DNA from: UBA7332 sp051648105
Lineage (GTDB): Bacteria > Bacteroidota > Bacteroidia > Bacteroidales > UBA7332
Length of the DNA: 64,000 bases
Direction: 5' to 3'
NCBI GenBank assembly: GCA_051648105.1
Contig: JBOFEN010000035.1
Location: 66,917-130,916, forward strand
Positions 9,461 through 17,973 of this stretch are shown in pieces. How positions within the stretch are numbered: the first letter of the stretch is position 1; every line of letters begins with the position of its first letter. The notes beneath the pieces are model-generated. The model searched no databases, was not told the origin of the DNA, and saw only the letters and a list, made by a program, of their open reading frames with translations. The translations under genes were made by a program, and so were the position numbers.

Positions 9461-9492
9461 GGCCTTCATCCCAACTAATAGGGATGAAGGCC
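9461..9492 (-). terminator. intrinsic terminator of the hemerythrin-LuxR operon
   Basis: A perfect 12-bp stem (9461-9472 with 9481-9492) and an 8-nt loop, followed on the minus strand by TCTCTTTTT. It lies 25 bp beyond the stop of the LuxR-type gene. Confidence 0.85.
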
Positions 9493-9516
9493 ATAAAAGT
9501 GCTAAAATTCATCTAT

Positions 9517-10101
9517 TTATTTGATGTCATCTGCTCCAATAAGGTTATTAAGCATGGCGTAGACGGTGAGTCCAGAGACTGATTTGATACCGGTCTTACG
9601 TGTTATGTTCTTGCGGTGAGAGATGACCGTGTGTATGGAGATATTATATTGATCAGCTATCTCTTTGTTCATCCTGCCTGTTGCTACCGCTACAAGTATC
9701 TCCCTCTCTCTATCTGAGAGCTCAGAGTTCTCTCCGTGACTATTGTTATCACCCCTTTCGTTTGTGATTAGTGAGCGTAACTTATTCTCTATTCGTGAGA
9801 TTGAGTCGTAGATTGATACTATTGCGTCATAGTGTCGAGCTGTGTCGGGCTCTATGCATGAGCTCTCAATAGCAACTCGTGGCACTTTGATGCTCTCTAG
9901 TATTGTGTGACGACGACTATAGTCTATCAACATATTGTTGATAAGTACGATGTTTGGACGCAGAGTAGAGTGTCTCTGCTCAAGCTGATTGATGTCTGTC
10001 AAGTGTGCCACGACGGTAAACTCATTGCTTGCTTCAAGCATCTTTGTTATACCTGCGGCAATGATTTCTGAGTTCTCAACAATAACTATTCTCTGCTTCA
10101 T
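9517..10101 (-). CDS. LuxR-type transcription factor with a degenerate receiver domain
   Basis: A DNA-binding regulator of 194 residues with NarL/FixJ layout. An N-terminal receiver-like domain (about 3-110) precedes a C-terminal LuxR helix-turn-helix (about 128-185, LSDREREILVAVATGRMNKE). The receiver lacks the residues needed for phosphorylation. The usual acidic pair after beta-1 is E9-N10. The phospho-acceptor Asp is replaced by N55 (PNIVLINNML), and the conserved Lys is not evident. It is therefore likely regulated by something other than a histidine kinase. Its ATG overlaps the stop of the hemerythrin gene as ATGA, indicating translational coupling. Candidate targets are the divergent operon starting at 10963 and the receptor gene downstream. 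No kinase gene is nearby. Confidence 0.85.
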   Translation of the reverse strand: MKQRIVIVENSEIIAAGITKMLEASNEFTVVAHLTDINQLEQRHSTLRPNIVLINNMLIDYSRRHTILESIKVPRVAIESSCIEPDTARHYDAIVSIYDSISRIENKLRSLITNERGDNNSHGENSELSDREREILVAVATGRMNKEIADQYNISIHTVISHRKNITRKTGIKSVSGLTVYAMLNNLIGADDIK

Positions 10102-10799
10102 GAGTTACCTCCCACAATGAGTTTCTGATTTTGCACCCATGGAATGAGCACTTTATCTTCAATTAGATCGTGTCTATTTAGGTCCTCTTCAAGCAGAAAT
10201 ATGTTGATAAGAAGATCAGAGCGCTGTGAGTGTGAGCATATCTCTGGGAGATACTTAATGATAATGCTTTTTAGATCGCTCAGTTTGTCCTCTATACTTG
10301 AGTGGTTCTCTTCGAACTGGTCTATGTCTAGTAGTTCAGTCTTCCCGTGTGCCACAATGTTTCTGATGTGGGGGTAGACAACTCTCTCCTCAAACTCAAA
10401 GTGGTTTGTGAGTTCTTGTTTGTAATCTTCGAAGAATCGTTGGAGGATAATATTATTTTTCTCCGTGCGACAGTTGCTCATTCTCTTGAGCTGCTTCTCT
10501 ATGTCACTGACCCTTGTGGTTAGATAATATTTGTGTGAGGCTTGAAGGTAGCCGATTAGCTTCTCTATGTCTAGACTACTGAGCTCCTCTCCCTCGGGGT
10601 GGTAATCCTCATGTGTGTAGACATTGCATATAAGAAGAAAGAGAGAGGTGGAGATTGAGTGTTCAGCACACACTTCACGTACTCTCTTCTCTCCAAATCC
10701 AAGGTGGATACCGAATCGATTCAGTACAGGGATTAGTCGCCAGTTGTCTAGAATTAGCTCTGCCATCTTCATCTCTGATGAGTATACAAGGTGATTCAT
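10098..10799 (-). CDS. RIC/YtfE-like hemerythrin-domain protein
   Basis: A cytoplasmic protein of 233 residues with a C-terminal hemerythrin four-helix bundle (about 85-222). Likely di-iron ligands are H89, H133/E137 (HFEFEE), H144, H166/E170 (EENHSSIEDK) and H210/E214 (LNRHDLIEDK). The N-terminal part (about 11-60) resembles the ScdA_N/DUF542 domain of RIC (YtfE/ScdA) iron-sulfur repair proteins. The Cys-Cys-Gly-Gly motif is replaced by HLGFGEK, so the classical cysteine chemistry is absent. RIC proteins handle iron under nitric oxide or oxidative stress. Here the coupled LuxR-type gene suggests a sensing role for O2, NO or iron. A TATATTTG promoter element lies at 10877-10884. Confidence 0.83.
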   Translation of the reverse strand: MNHLVYSSEMKMAELILDNWRLIPVLNRFGIHLGFGEKRVREVCAEHSISTSLFLLICNVYTHEDYHPEGEELSSLDIEKLIGYLQASHKYYLTTRVSDIEKQLKRMSNCRTEKNNIILQRFFEDYKQELTNHFEFEERVVYPHIRNIVAHGKTELLDIDQFEENHSSIEDKLSDLKSIIIKYLPEICSHSQRSDLLINIFLLEEDLNRHDLIEDKVLIPWVQNQKLIVGGNS

Positions 10800-10876
10800 A
10801 CTGTGATTTACTGTTTAATGATTAAAGAAATGTGTGTGAAGTGGGTTCTCCCTTCCCTATTTTTAGTTAGGTGGGG

Positions 10877-10884
10877 CAAATATA
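10877..10884 (-). promoter_or_regulatory. -7 element (TATATTTG) of the hemerythrin-LuxR operon
   Basis: A perfect TAnnTTTG match on the minus strand, 78 bp upstream of the ATG at 10799. No clear TTTG is found 19-21 nt further upstream. It is 40 bp from the divergent promoter of the operon at 10963, so one regulator site could serve both directions. Confidence 0.5.
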
Positions 10885-10900
10885 TCCCTATTATTGGTTA

Positions 10901-10931
10901 TTTCCATCTATAAAGAAACAAAATAATTTTG
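10901..10931 (+). promoter_or_regulatory. probable promoter of the seven-gene operon
   Basis: TTTC (10901-10904), 19 nt, then TAATTTTG (10924-10931), a perfect -7 element. The predicted start is near 10938, leaving a leader of about 25 nt before the ATG at 10963. Confidence 0.5.
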
Positions 10932-10962
10932 CACTAAAAATAACAGGAACCTATTTACAGCG

Positions 10963-13677
10963 ATGAAGAGATTTATATCAACCCTTACATTAATGCTATT
11001 TATTCAGCTTGGATTCTCGAGTGAGAGTATCGTTAGGCTCAATGGTATTGTGGGGAGAGTTGTAGACAAGGATAGTGGCGAGGAGATCGTTGGGGCGACT
11101 CTTCTGATTCAATCTCTCTCTTGTGGTACAATCAGCGATTTGAATGGCGGGTTTCGTCTCGAGGGTATTCCTTCTGGAGTATATAGCCTAGAGGTTCGTT
11201 ATTTGGGCTACTTACCTAAAATCATAAATGTATCGATCTCTGATCAGGTGACTCATATGATAAAATTGGAGAGGGAGTCATTCAAACTTAATGAGGTAAA
11301 TGTGATGGCTGAACCAAAGAGCCACACGGGTAGCTACTTGATCAAGAAGAGTGCTCTTGAGTATATACAGCCTTCGGGCTTTGCGGATCTGCTTCAACTC
11401 CTGCCTGGTTATTTGTCTTCGGATGGGGGATTGAGTAGTGTTCAGCAGATGACAATGCGTCAAGCAGGCAGTGATGCTTCTACGGCATTGGGTTCTTCTA
11501 TTATTGTTGATGGTGCTCCAGTATCTAATAATGCAAATCTTCAGAATCAATCGAGTGACCAAACTGTCACGGCTCGCACCACAATGAATGGTGGTATTGA
11601 CCTTAGGACCATATCGAGTGATCATATAGATGAGGTGGAGATCATTAATGGCATTCCTTCTGCAAAGTATGGTGATTTAACTTCGGGTGCTATTATCGTT
11701 AAGTCGAAAGCTGGCGCATCTCCTCTTCAGATAAGAACAAAGGTTGATCCTCTGAATAAAATATTATATGTAGGTAAGGGTTTTAAGTTTAATGGTAATG
11801 GGGGGAGCCTCAATGTAGGTTTGGATTGGGCCGATTCAAAGCCTGATGTTCGCAATAGTCTTGATAGATTCAATAGAATAACTGGTCAGTTAATATACTC
11901 GAATCAGATTAGAGGAGAGGTTCAGCGCTTTAATTACAACGCTAAGATATCTGTGTCGAGTGTGATAGATCAGCTAAAGAGTGATCCTGATCTGCTTCAA
12001 AGCACCGAGTATTATAAGGTTGATAATAGTAAGATCACGGCTTCTCTATATGGCCGGTGGTGGATAAATTCTCCTATACTTAAGAATATAGAGTTCAACT
12101 TCACGGCTGATAATGGTTATGAGAAGCTAGATAGGGAGAAGATTGTGACTCAGAAGACTGCTACGCCTACGGCTTTGCCGGGTGTAACTGGTGAGCACGA
12201 GGGTCTATATCTCCCTCATGAGTACTTGAGTCAATACACAGTAGTGGGTAAGCCTCTTCAGTTGTGGGGTTCTATCAGTGCCGAGGGGTTTGTGAAGCTT
12301 GGTAACTTGGATCAGAAGCTGACGGCTGGGGTTAATGCTAGATATGAGAAGAACAATGGTGTCGGTGCCACTTTCGATCCTCTTCTGCCTCCTTGGCCTG
12401 GTGAGAGACAGAGAGCTTTCAACTCCATCCCTGGTGTAAGTACCATTGCTCTTTTTGCTGAGGATAAGGCGACGTTGCCGATGGGTAGTCACACGCTTTC
12501 TCTTCAAGCTGGTGTAAGGATGACAATGCTCGCTGGGATTGGTAGGGAGTATGATATACAAGGCAAACCTTACTTGGACCCAAGGTTTAACCTGGAGTGG
12601 AAGTTGCCTGAGTTTGAGCTTTTCAATAGAAGCGTGAAGGTTTCGTTGAGGGGTGGATGGGGTGAGCAGAGTAAATTCCCTACTCTGGATCTGCTATTCC
12701 CACAGCAGGCTTGGTTTGATGCTGTTGCTTTGAACTACTATTCCCAGAATGAGGCTAATCGCTTGGTGATAATGAACAGTGAGCTTAAGGATAGGGTAAA
12801 CTATAACCTCAAGCCTGCTCGTAATAGAAAACAGGAGTTTGGCTTATCTCTCGAGACTCTTGGTGCAACTCTATCGGTTACTCTCTTTAGGGAGGAGCTC
12901 AACAATGGATTTGGATACAATACGACTTACTTCAGCCAGATATATAGAAAGTATAGTGATCTCAAGGAGCCTGTAACGGGAAGGCCTTCGGTGGATGACT
13001 TTAATGCAGTGAGTGACACGCTGCTTAGCTCATACAGTAGGCCTGTCAATGGTGAGAAGGTGACAAAGAGTGGGGTGGAGTATCGCTTGATACTTCCGAC
13101 AATAAAGCCTATTAGAACAACCATAGAGATCAATGGTGCGTGGTATAGGAGTAGTTATGATACGGGCCTTCCGGTGGAGTATAGACCTAGTATTAGTTTG
13201 AATAATGCTCCTTATCCCTATGTGGGTTTCTACGATTGGAACCAAGGAAGGGAGCGAGAGCAGTTCAATACGAACATTTGGTTTAATACTCACTTGCCTA
13301 GATATAGAATGTACTTCAGCTGTATGTTGCAGAGTGTATGGTTTACATCAAGCAGATCGCTTCCTTTCTCTGGAGTACCTACTCACTATATTGGTAAGGA
13401 TGGTGTCATGAGGCCCTACACTGAGCAAGATGCTGCTGATCCTGTGAAGGGTTTGTTGGTGAGAAATTTCTCGGATAACTATTTTAGAAGAACCTCTACT
13501 CCTGTCTCGATGAGCATGAACCTAAAGGCTAGTAAGGAGATTGGTAAGCATCTTAAGCTATCCTTCTTTGTCAATCGTATTTGGGACTATAACCCTGTTT
13601 ATAGAACAAACTCTGATAGTAATGCTCGCAAATGGGAGATACCTTTCTTTGGGACTGAGATACGTATAACAATTTAA
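10963..13677 (+). CDS. TonB-dependent receptor, first gene of the DUF4876/DUF6850/ABC operon
   Basis: An outer-membrane receptor of 904 residues with a signal peptide (1-19), a CarboxypepD_reg-like domain (about 26-103), a plug (about 115-235, IIVDGAPVSNN and YGDLTSGAIIVKSK motifs) and a C-terminal barrel ending IRITI. It is not SusC-like: the plug lacks the KDASAAAIYG signature and no SusD follows. Twelve base pairs separate it from a DUF4876 lipoprotein gene, which in turn precedes a DUF6850 barrel gene and an ABC transporter. It should import or release a small ligand across the outer membrane. The ligand cannot be read from the sequence. Regulation by the divergently encoded hemerythrin/LuxR pair is plausible. 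Confidence 0.88.
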   Translation: MKRFISTLTLMLFIQLGFSSESIVRLNGIVGRVVDKDSGEEIVGATLLIQSLSCGTISDLNGGFRLEGIPSGVYSLEVRYLGYLPKIINVSISDQVTHMIKLERESFKLNEVNVMAEPKSHTGSYLIKKSALEYIQPSGFADLLQLLPGYLSSDGGLSSVQQMTMRQAGSDASTALGSSIIVDGAPVSNNANLQNQSSDQTVTARTTMNGGIDLRTISSDHIDEVEIINGIPSAKYGDLTSGAIIVKSKAGASPLQIRTKVDPLNKILYVGKGFKFNGNGGSLNVGLDWADSKPDVRNSLDRFNRITGQLIYSNQIRGEVQRFNYNAKISVSSVIDQLKSDPDLLQSTEYYKVDNSKITASLYGRWWINSPILKNIEFNFTADNGYEKLDREKIVTQKTATPTALPGVTGEHEGLYLPHEYLSQYTVVGKPLQLWGSISAEGFVKLGNLDQKLTAGVNARYEKNNGVGATFDPLLPPWPGERQRAFNSIPGVSTIALFAEDKATLPMGSHTLSLQAGVRMTMLAGIGREYDIQGKPYLDPRFNLEWKLPEFELFNRSVKVSLRGGWGEQSKFPTLDLLFPQQAWFDAVALNYYSQNEANRLVIMNSELKDRVNYNLKPARNRKQEFGLSLETLGATLSVTLFREELNNGFGYNTTYFSQIYRKYSDLKEPVTGRPSVDDFNAVSDTLLSSYSRPVNGEKVTKSGVEYRLILPTIKPIRTTIEINGAWYRSSYDTGLPVEYRPSISLNNAPYPYVGFYDWNQGREREQFNTNIWFNTHLPRYRMYFSCMLQSVWFTSSRSLPFSGVPTHYIGKDGVMRPYTEQDAADPVKGLLVRNFSDNYFRRTSTPVSMSMNLKASKEIGKHLKLSFFVNRIWDYNPVYRTNSDSNARKWEIPFFGTEIRITI

Positions 13678-13689
13678 ATTCTTAATAAT

Positions 13690-14865
13690 ATGATTACTAA
13701 ACTAAAACTGCTATCAATCGCATCGATTGTTCTTCTATTCTTCTCTTGTCAAGATGAGAATAGTGTGACTCAAACTAACACTTTACTGACTATCTCTCTT
13801 GAGCATGGTGAGGATCATGCGGAGTTGTCTGTTGATAACTATCAAGTTGTTTGGACAAATCTATCTAGTAACAGATCGTATGAGGGGTTAACTCAAGCGG
13901 ATGGTACTTTGACTCTTGAGGTGCCTCAGGGAATTTATAGTCTGAGTGTTGAGGGTAAAAGTGAGGATGTAAACAGTGCGAACTTCCTAAACTTCCAAGC
14001 TGCAACTCGTGAGGTTGCTATCTCTGGTGATGAGATGTTGCATCAGTGTGTACTTGAGCACTCTGTGAGCGGTGATGGGTGGTTGTTCAGAGAGATCTAC
14101 TTCTCTGGTTCTACTACAACCAACAATAAGAGCTACTGGCAGGATCAATATTTTGAGATATATAACAACAGTAACGAGGTGTTGTATGCTGATGGTTTGA
14201 CTGTGGCTGAGAGTGATTATACTAACACATCGGACAACAATATATGGAGTGATCTTCTTCCTGGAACGGTAGCTGTGGGTACTTTGTACAGTGTGCCGGG
14301 TAATGGTACTGACTATCCGGTGAATCCTGGTAGTAGCATCATACTTGCTAGTAATGGTATTAACCACAAAGTGGTAAATGAGAACTCTCCTGTTGATCTT
14401 TCGAAAGCGGACTTTGAGTGGTATGATGAGCACAACCTAGACACAGATGTGCCTGAAGTGCCTAATCTAATCAAACACTTCAGCTACTCAGCTACTGTGT
14501 GGATCCTTCACACTCGCGGGTACAAGGCTTACATTCTTTTCCACCCGGGTGAGGAGATGAGTGAGTTTATGAATAAGAACTTCGTCCGTTCATTCACTGC
14601 TTCGGGTAGCGAGACCGTGAGAGTTGGTGTTCCGATCAAGAGTGTATATGATGCGGTTGAGATAAGTCAACCTGAGGGACCTGCTTCGAAAGCTCTTCCT
14701 GCAGGACTTGACAAAGGTTTCTCTTACTGTAATGGCGCAAACCTTGGTGTTTGTATCAAAAGGAAAGTGGCTGGAGAGGAGAACGGTCGTGTGATTCTTC
14801 AGGATACAAACAACTCTTCTGTTGATTTTGAAGCAAATGCTACGCCTGATCCATTAATGAAATAA
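13690..14865 (+). CDS. DUF4876 family surface or periplasmic lipoprotein
   Basis: A predicted lipoprotein of 391 residues; the lipobox is LLFFSC with C20. An N-terminal beta-sandwich resembling a CnaB/carboxypeptidase regulatory fold (about 30-120) precedes the DUF4876 core. That core is recognised by its pattern of REIYFSGSTT, YWQDQYFEIYNNS and LYADGL. The family has no assigned activity and is found beside TonB receptors in Bacteroidota. No catalytic signature is visible; the lamin-tail-like EIYN segment suggests a binding rather than an enzymatic role. With 12 and 19 bp gaps to its neighbours it belongs to the same operon, perhaps as the substrate-binding partner of the receptor, by analogy with SusD or HmuY. 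Confidence 0.75.
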   Translation: MITKLKLLSIASIVLLFFSCQDENSVTQTNTLLTISLEHGEDHAELSVDNYQVVWTNLSSNRSYEGLTQADGTLTLEVPQGIYSLSVEGKSEDVNSANFLNFQAATREVAISGDEMLHQCVLEHSVSGDGWLFREIYFSGSTTTNNKSYWQDQYFEIYNNSNEVLYADGLTVAESDYTNTSDNNIWSDLLPGTVAVGTLYSVPGNGTDYPVNPGSSIILASNGINHKVVNENSPVDLSKADFEWYDEHNLDTDVPEVPNLIKHFSYSATVWILHTRGYKAYILFHPGEEMSEFMNKNFVRSFTASGSETVRVGVPIKSVYDAVEISQPEGPASKALPAGLDKGFSYCNGANLGVCIKRKVAGEENGRVILQDTNNSSVDFEANATPDPLMK

Positions 14866-14884
14866 ATAAATCAAGATATCAATT

Positions 14885-16351
14885 ATGCAAATTAGAACCA
14901 TAACTCTCCTGCTGACGCTTGTCCCACTTATCTCTTTTGCTCAGAATATAGCATTAGAGAATCCTGCGCAGGCTTCCATATATGAGAAGGGTACTATTGG
15001 AGAGGTGGTTATATCTCATAATATATCTGAACATAAGGATCTGCTTCCTGTGTGGGACGGTAGCAGATCTCAACTAACTAACTTCCAAGCGCAGGGTTCT
15101 ACATTGACGGAGAGTGGGACTATCTGGAGTGGCTATGCTGGTTATAGCCGAGGTAAGAAACGAAATACAATGTGGAGTAACGTGGCAAATAGTGAGGAGT
15201 TCTATCCTTATCTTATTGCTGATACGGTTGGTGGGGACTATAGTTACGAGATTTATACCTTAGGTGGTAGTTACGGGCAGAGGGTTGGAGCTTCAACTCT
15301 TGCTCTAAGCTTTGGCTACGAGGGTTCTCTTCATTGGCGTGAAAGGGATCCTAGACCTAAAAATACTAGTTCAAATATAAGAACTAGGGTTGGTTGGGCA
15401 TACAGATCAACAATTGGTTATTGGGGGGCTGCTGTTGGTTTTGATAGTCAAAAGCAGCACATGACAATAAGTATTGAGGAGCAGTACAGAAAAGAGAAGC
15501 TCTATCACCTGCTTGGAATGGGGCTTTATGATCATAGATACTCCACTGCTGAAAGCTCTTTTAGTAGATACTATCGTGGTTCTAAATGGAGTGGGGAGCT
15601 ATACTATTTGCAGCAACCCAATGGGGGGCTATTTGCTAGATGGGCTTTTTCATCGAGGAGTATAAGGGTTGAGGAGAGTGATACAAGGCTCTCTGCTATA
15701 TCCAAGAGAGCATCTTCGTCGATTAGCTTGGGGTATAACTCTCTTAATGTTGGGGCTTTGTTTCTGGATCTTACTATGAAGCTTGATGCTAATCGAACTA
15801 AGGGATATGAAAGAACCTACACTAAGGAGGAGAGTAACAGCCAAACGGGGGTATTTATACCAACACTTCTGAGCGTATCTCAACCTTATAAGAGATCGGA
15901 CATGCAAGCTGGACTATCTTTCTTATTGAGGCCAAAGGAGAGCTCTTCTATGCCTTTTCAATGGTTGAAATTAGAGGTCGGAGGCTATACGGAGCGGGAG
16001 AGTCATGATGATCTATTTGCAAAGTGGAGTTCATTAAACAGCCAAGTGGCTACAAACTTTCGGTTTAAGACCAACAAACGATCAGCTCTTCTTGTAGAGG
16101 CTTCAATCAATGGGGCATTGAATATGAATAGGGAGATTGTGGTTGGTGAAATCAATGAGGTGGTACAGGGCATGACTATCCCTAACTTCGAGAATCGAAC
16201 TCGATCAAGATTGTGCGAGTCTCTTATGTTTATGCAGGAGATTGGAGTCAAGAATTACTTTATTACTCCCTTTATTAGAGCATCCGCCATACAAGGTGCT
16301 GCCTCTGGTGAGGGGTGGGGAGTAGAGACAGGAGTGAAATTTACACTATAA
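14885..16351 (+). CDS. DUF6850 family outer membrane beta-barrel protein
   Basis: A protein of 488 residues with a signal peptide (1-19, ending SFAQ). It has the alternating polar/aromatic strand pattern of an outer-membrane barrel and ends in Val-Lys-Phe-Thr-Leu. It matches my memory of DUF6850 proteins, whose genes follow DUF4876 genes. No enzymatic motif is visible. It could be a second channel or a structural partner of the receptor and lipoprotein. The next gene, the ABC ATPase, begins 6 bp after its stop, which links the outer-membrane part of the operon to the inner-membrane part. Confidence 0.72.
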   Translation: MQIRTITLLLTLVPLISFAQNIALENPAQASIYEKGTIGEVVISHNISEHKDLLPVWDGSRSQLTNFQAQGSTLTESGTIWSGYAGYSRGKKRNTMWSNVANSEEFYPYLIADTVGGDYSYEIYTLGGSYGQRVGASTLALSFGYEGSLHWRERDPRPKNTSSNIRTRVGWAYRSTIGYWGAAVGFDSQKQHMTISIEEQYRKEKLYHLLGMGLYDHRYSTAESSFSRYYRGSKWSGELYYLQQPNGGLFARWAFSSRSIRVEESDTRLSAISKRASSSISLGYNSLNVGALFLDLTMKLDANRTKGYERTYTKEESNSQTGVFIPTLLSVSQPYKRSDMQAGLSFLLRPKESSSMPFQWLKLEVGGYTERESHDDLFAKWSSLNSQVATNFRFKTNKRSALLVEASINGALNMNREIVVGEINEVVQGMTIPNFENRTRSRLCESLMFMQEIGVKNYFITPFIRASAIQGAASGEGWGVETGVKFTL

Positions 16352-16357
16352 CTGATA

Positions 16358-17242
16358 ATGGAGAATATAATAGAATGCAACAATTTGACTCACTATTATG
16401 GGAGTCGTAAGATATATGAGGATCTAAGTTTCACTGTCCCTAAGGGCAAAATCCTTGGTCTATTAGGTAAAAATGGAACTGGTAAGACCACTACCATCAA
16501 TATATTGAGTGGTTACCTTAAGCCTAAAGCTGGTGAATGTAAAATATTTGGTGAGGATATAACCACCATGGACCCAATAGTCAAGCGCCGTATTGGTCTT
16601 TTGCTTGAGGGGCACGTGCAGTATACCTTTATGAGCATAGAGCAACTAGAGAAGTTTTATGCTCCTTTCTATCCGAACTGGAATAGGGATGTATATTATG
16701 AGTTGATGAGAAAGCTAAAGGTTGCTCCTAATCAGAAGATATCAAATATGTCTTGTGGTCAGCGTTCGCAGGTTGCTCTGGGCATTATATTGGCTCAAAA
16801 CCCTGAGCTTCTTATATTGGATGACTTCTCTTTGGGGCTTGATCCAGGCTATAGACGACTATTCATTGATATACTTCGCGAGTATGCTGTCGCAGAGGGG
16901 AAGACAATATTCGTTACCTCTCACATCATTCAGGATATGGAGAGGTTTGTTGATGAGTGTATAATCATGGATTATGGTCGTATACTTGTTCAAGACTCGC
17001 TTGACTCTCTATACAATAACTTCAAATGTTTTGAGTTCTCGACAGAGAATCCTCAACTGGAGCTTCAAGATAATCTCATTATTAATAGTGAGCAGATAAG
17101 AAATCATGTTAGGACCTACACATTCCAAGATGAGGCTTATGTAAAGGATCTCTTAAATAAAAGAGGACTAGCAAGCGACTCTCTACGAAGAGTGGATATG
17201 TCTTTGGAGGATATTTTCATTGGCCTAACAGGTAAGTATTAA
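16358..17242 (+). CDS. ABC transporter ATP-binding protein with atypical Walker B
   Basis: A cytoplasmic ATPase of 294 residues of the ABC-2/CcmA-like type. Walker A is GKNGTGKTT (38-46). The signature loop is MSCGQ instead of LSGGQ (about 131-135). Walker B is LLILDDF with D156 in place of the catalytic Glu, followed by a D-loop (LGLDP). The H-loop is VTSHIIQD. Asp for Glu usually slows hydrolysis, so this may be a slow or regulatory ATPase; some Bacteroidota homologues appear to share this variant. It is encoded 26 bp before a six-helix membrane protein, the likely permease. There is no dedicated periplasmic binding protein, which favours export or extraction over classical import. Confidence 0.9.
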   Translation: MENIIECNNLTHYYGSRKIYEDLSFTVPKGKILGLLGKNGTGKTTTINILSGYLKPKAGECKIFGEDITTMDPIVKRRIGLLLEGHVQYTFMSIEQLEKFYAPFYPNWNRDVYYELMRKLKVAPNQKISNMSCGQRSQVALGIILAQNPELLILDDFSLGLDPGYRRLFIDILREYAVAEGKTIFVTSHIIQDMERFVDECIIMDYGRILVQDSLDSLYNNFKCFEFSTENPQLELQDNLIINSEQIRNHVRTYTFQDEAYVKDLLNKRGLASDSLRRVDMSLEDIFIGLTGKY

Positions 17243-17268
17243 GAAGTCTAACACATAATAATAGGGAA

Positions 17269-17949
17269 ATGAACCATATATACAAAGCTGTATTTTTCAA
17301 GGAGTGGATCAAAACGAAGATTGTTTTTCTTCTTTTCTCTCTCCTCTCACTGGTTGCTCTTATATATAATCTAGCAATTTGGTATCGTATCGCAACGTTT
17401 AAGGGTGCTAGCCACCTTTGGGAGATAGTTATCGGTAAGGATACTCTTCTTATTCAAAGCTATCAATATCTTCCATACATTATGGCAATAGCGATGGCGA
17501 TATTTCAATTCATGCCAGAGATGCGTGAGAGACGACTAAAACTAACTCTACACCTTCCGGTTGGTCACAATAAGATGGCTTCTATGATGGTGCTTTATGG
17601 TATCTCGATGTTTGTTGCATACTCAATTGTGATGCTTGCAATAGCTCTATTGGTGGCTAACTACTACTTCCCATTTGAGATAACAGCACGCCTACTATCA
17701 ACATTTGTTACATGGCACCTCGGGGCATTGACTACTTATCTATTGACTTCGCGTATTGTTCTTGAGGGTACTCGACGTTATGCAATTACTCATCTACTCG
17801 TTTCAGCACTTATTGTGTCGCTCTTTTTCCAGAGCTCAACACCTGGAGCATACAGTTGTTTCCTTCCGTGGATAGTGGTTCTATGTGCAGCATCTGCAGG
17901 ATGGATACTATTCTCGATAGATAGATTCAAGAGGGGAGTACGCGATTAA
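17269..17949 (+). CDS. six-helix ABC transporter permease-like membrane protein
   Basis: A protein of 226 residues with about six hydrophobic segments (roughly 17-38, 65-83, 104-128, 140-160, 170-189, 195-215) and basic N- and C-terminal ends. It has no motif beyond a general ABC-2-like arrangement, but its place directly after the ATPase gene makes it the transmembrane partner. The cytosolic-looking MRERRLKLTLHLPVG loop, between helices 2 and 3, resembles the coupling-helix region of ABC-2 permeases. Substrate and direction are unknown. Confidence 0.7.
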   Translation: MNHIYKAVFFKEWIKTKIVFLLFSLLSLVALIYNLAIWYRIATFKGASHLWEIVIGKDTLLIQSYQYLPYIMAIAMAIFQFMPEMRERRLKLTLHLPVGHNKMASMMVLYGISMFVAYSIVMLAIALLVANYYFPFEITARLLSTFVTWHLGALTTYLLTSRIVLEGTRRYAITHLLVSALIVSLFFQSSTPGAYSCFLPWIVVLCAASAGWILFSIDRFKRGVRD

Positions 17950-17973
17950 TAACTAATTTAATAGACACAAAAG

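Noticed and set aside
10963..16351. SusC/SusD-type polysaccharide locus
   Set aside because: The receptor lacks the SusC plug signature, the lipoprotein is not SusD-like and no glycosidase is present.
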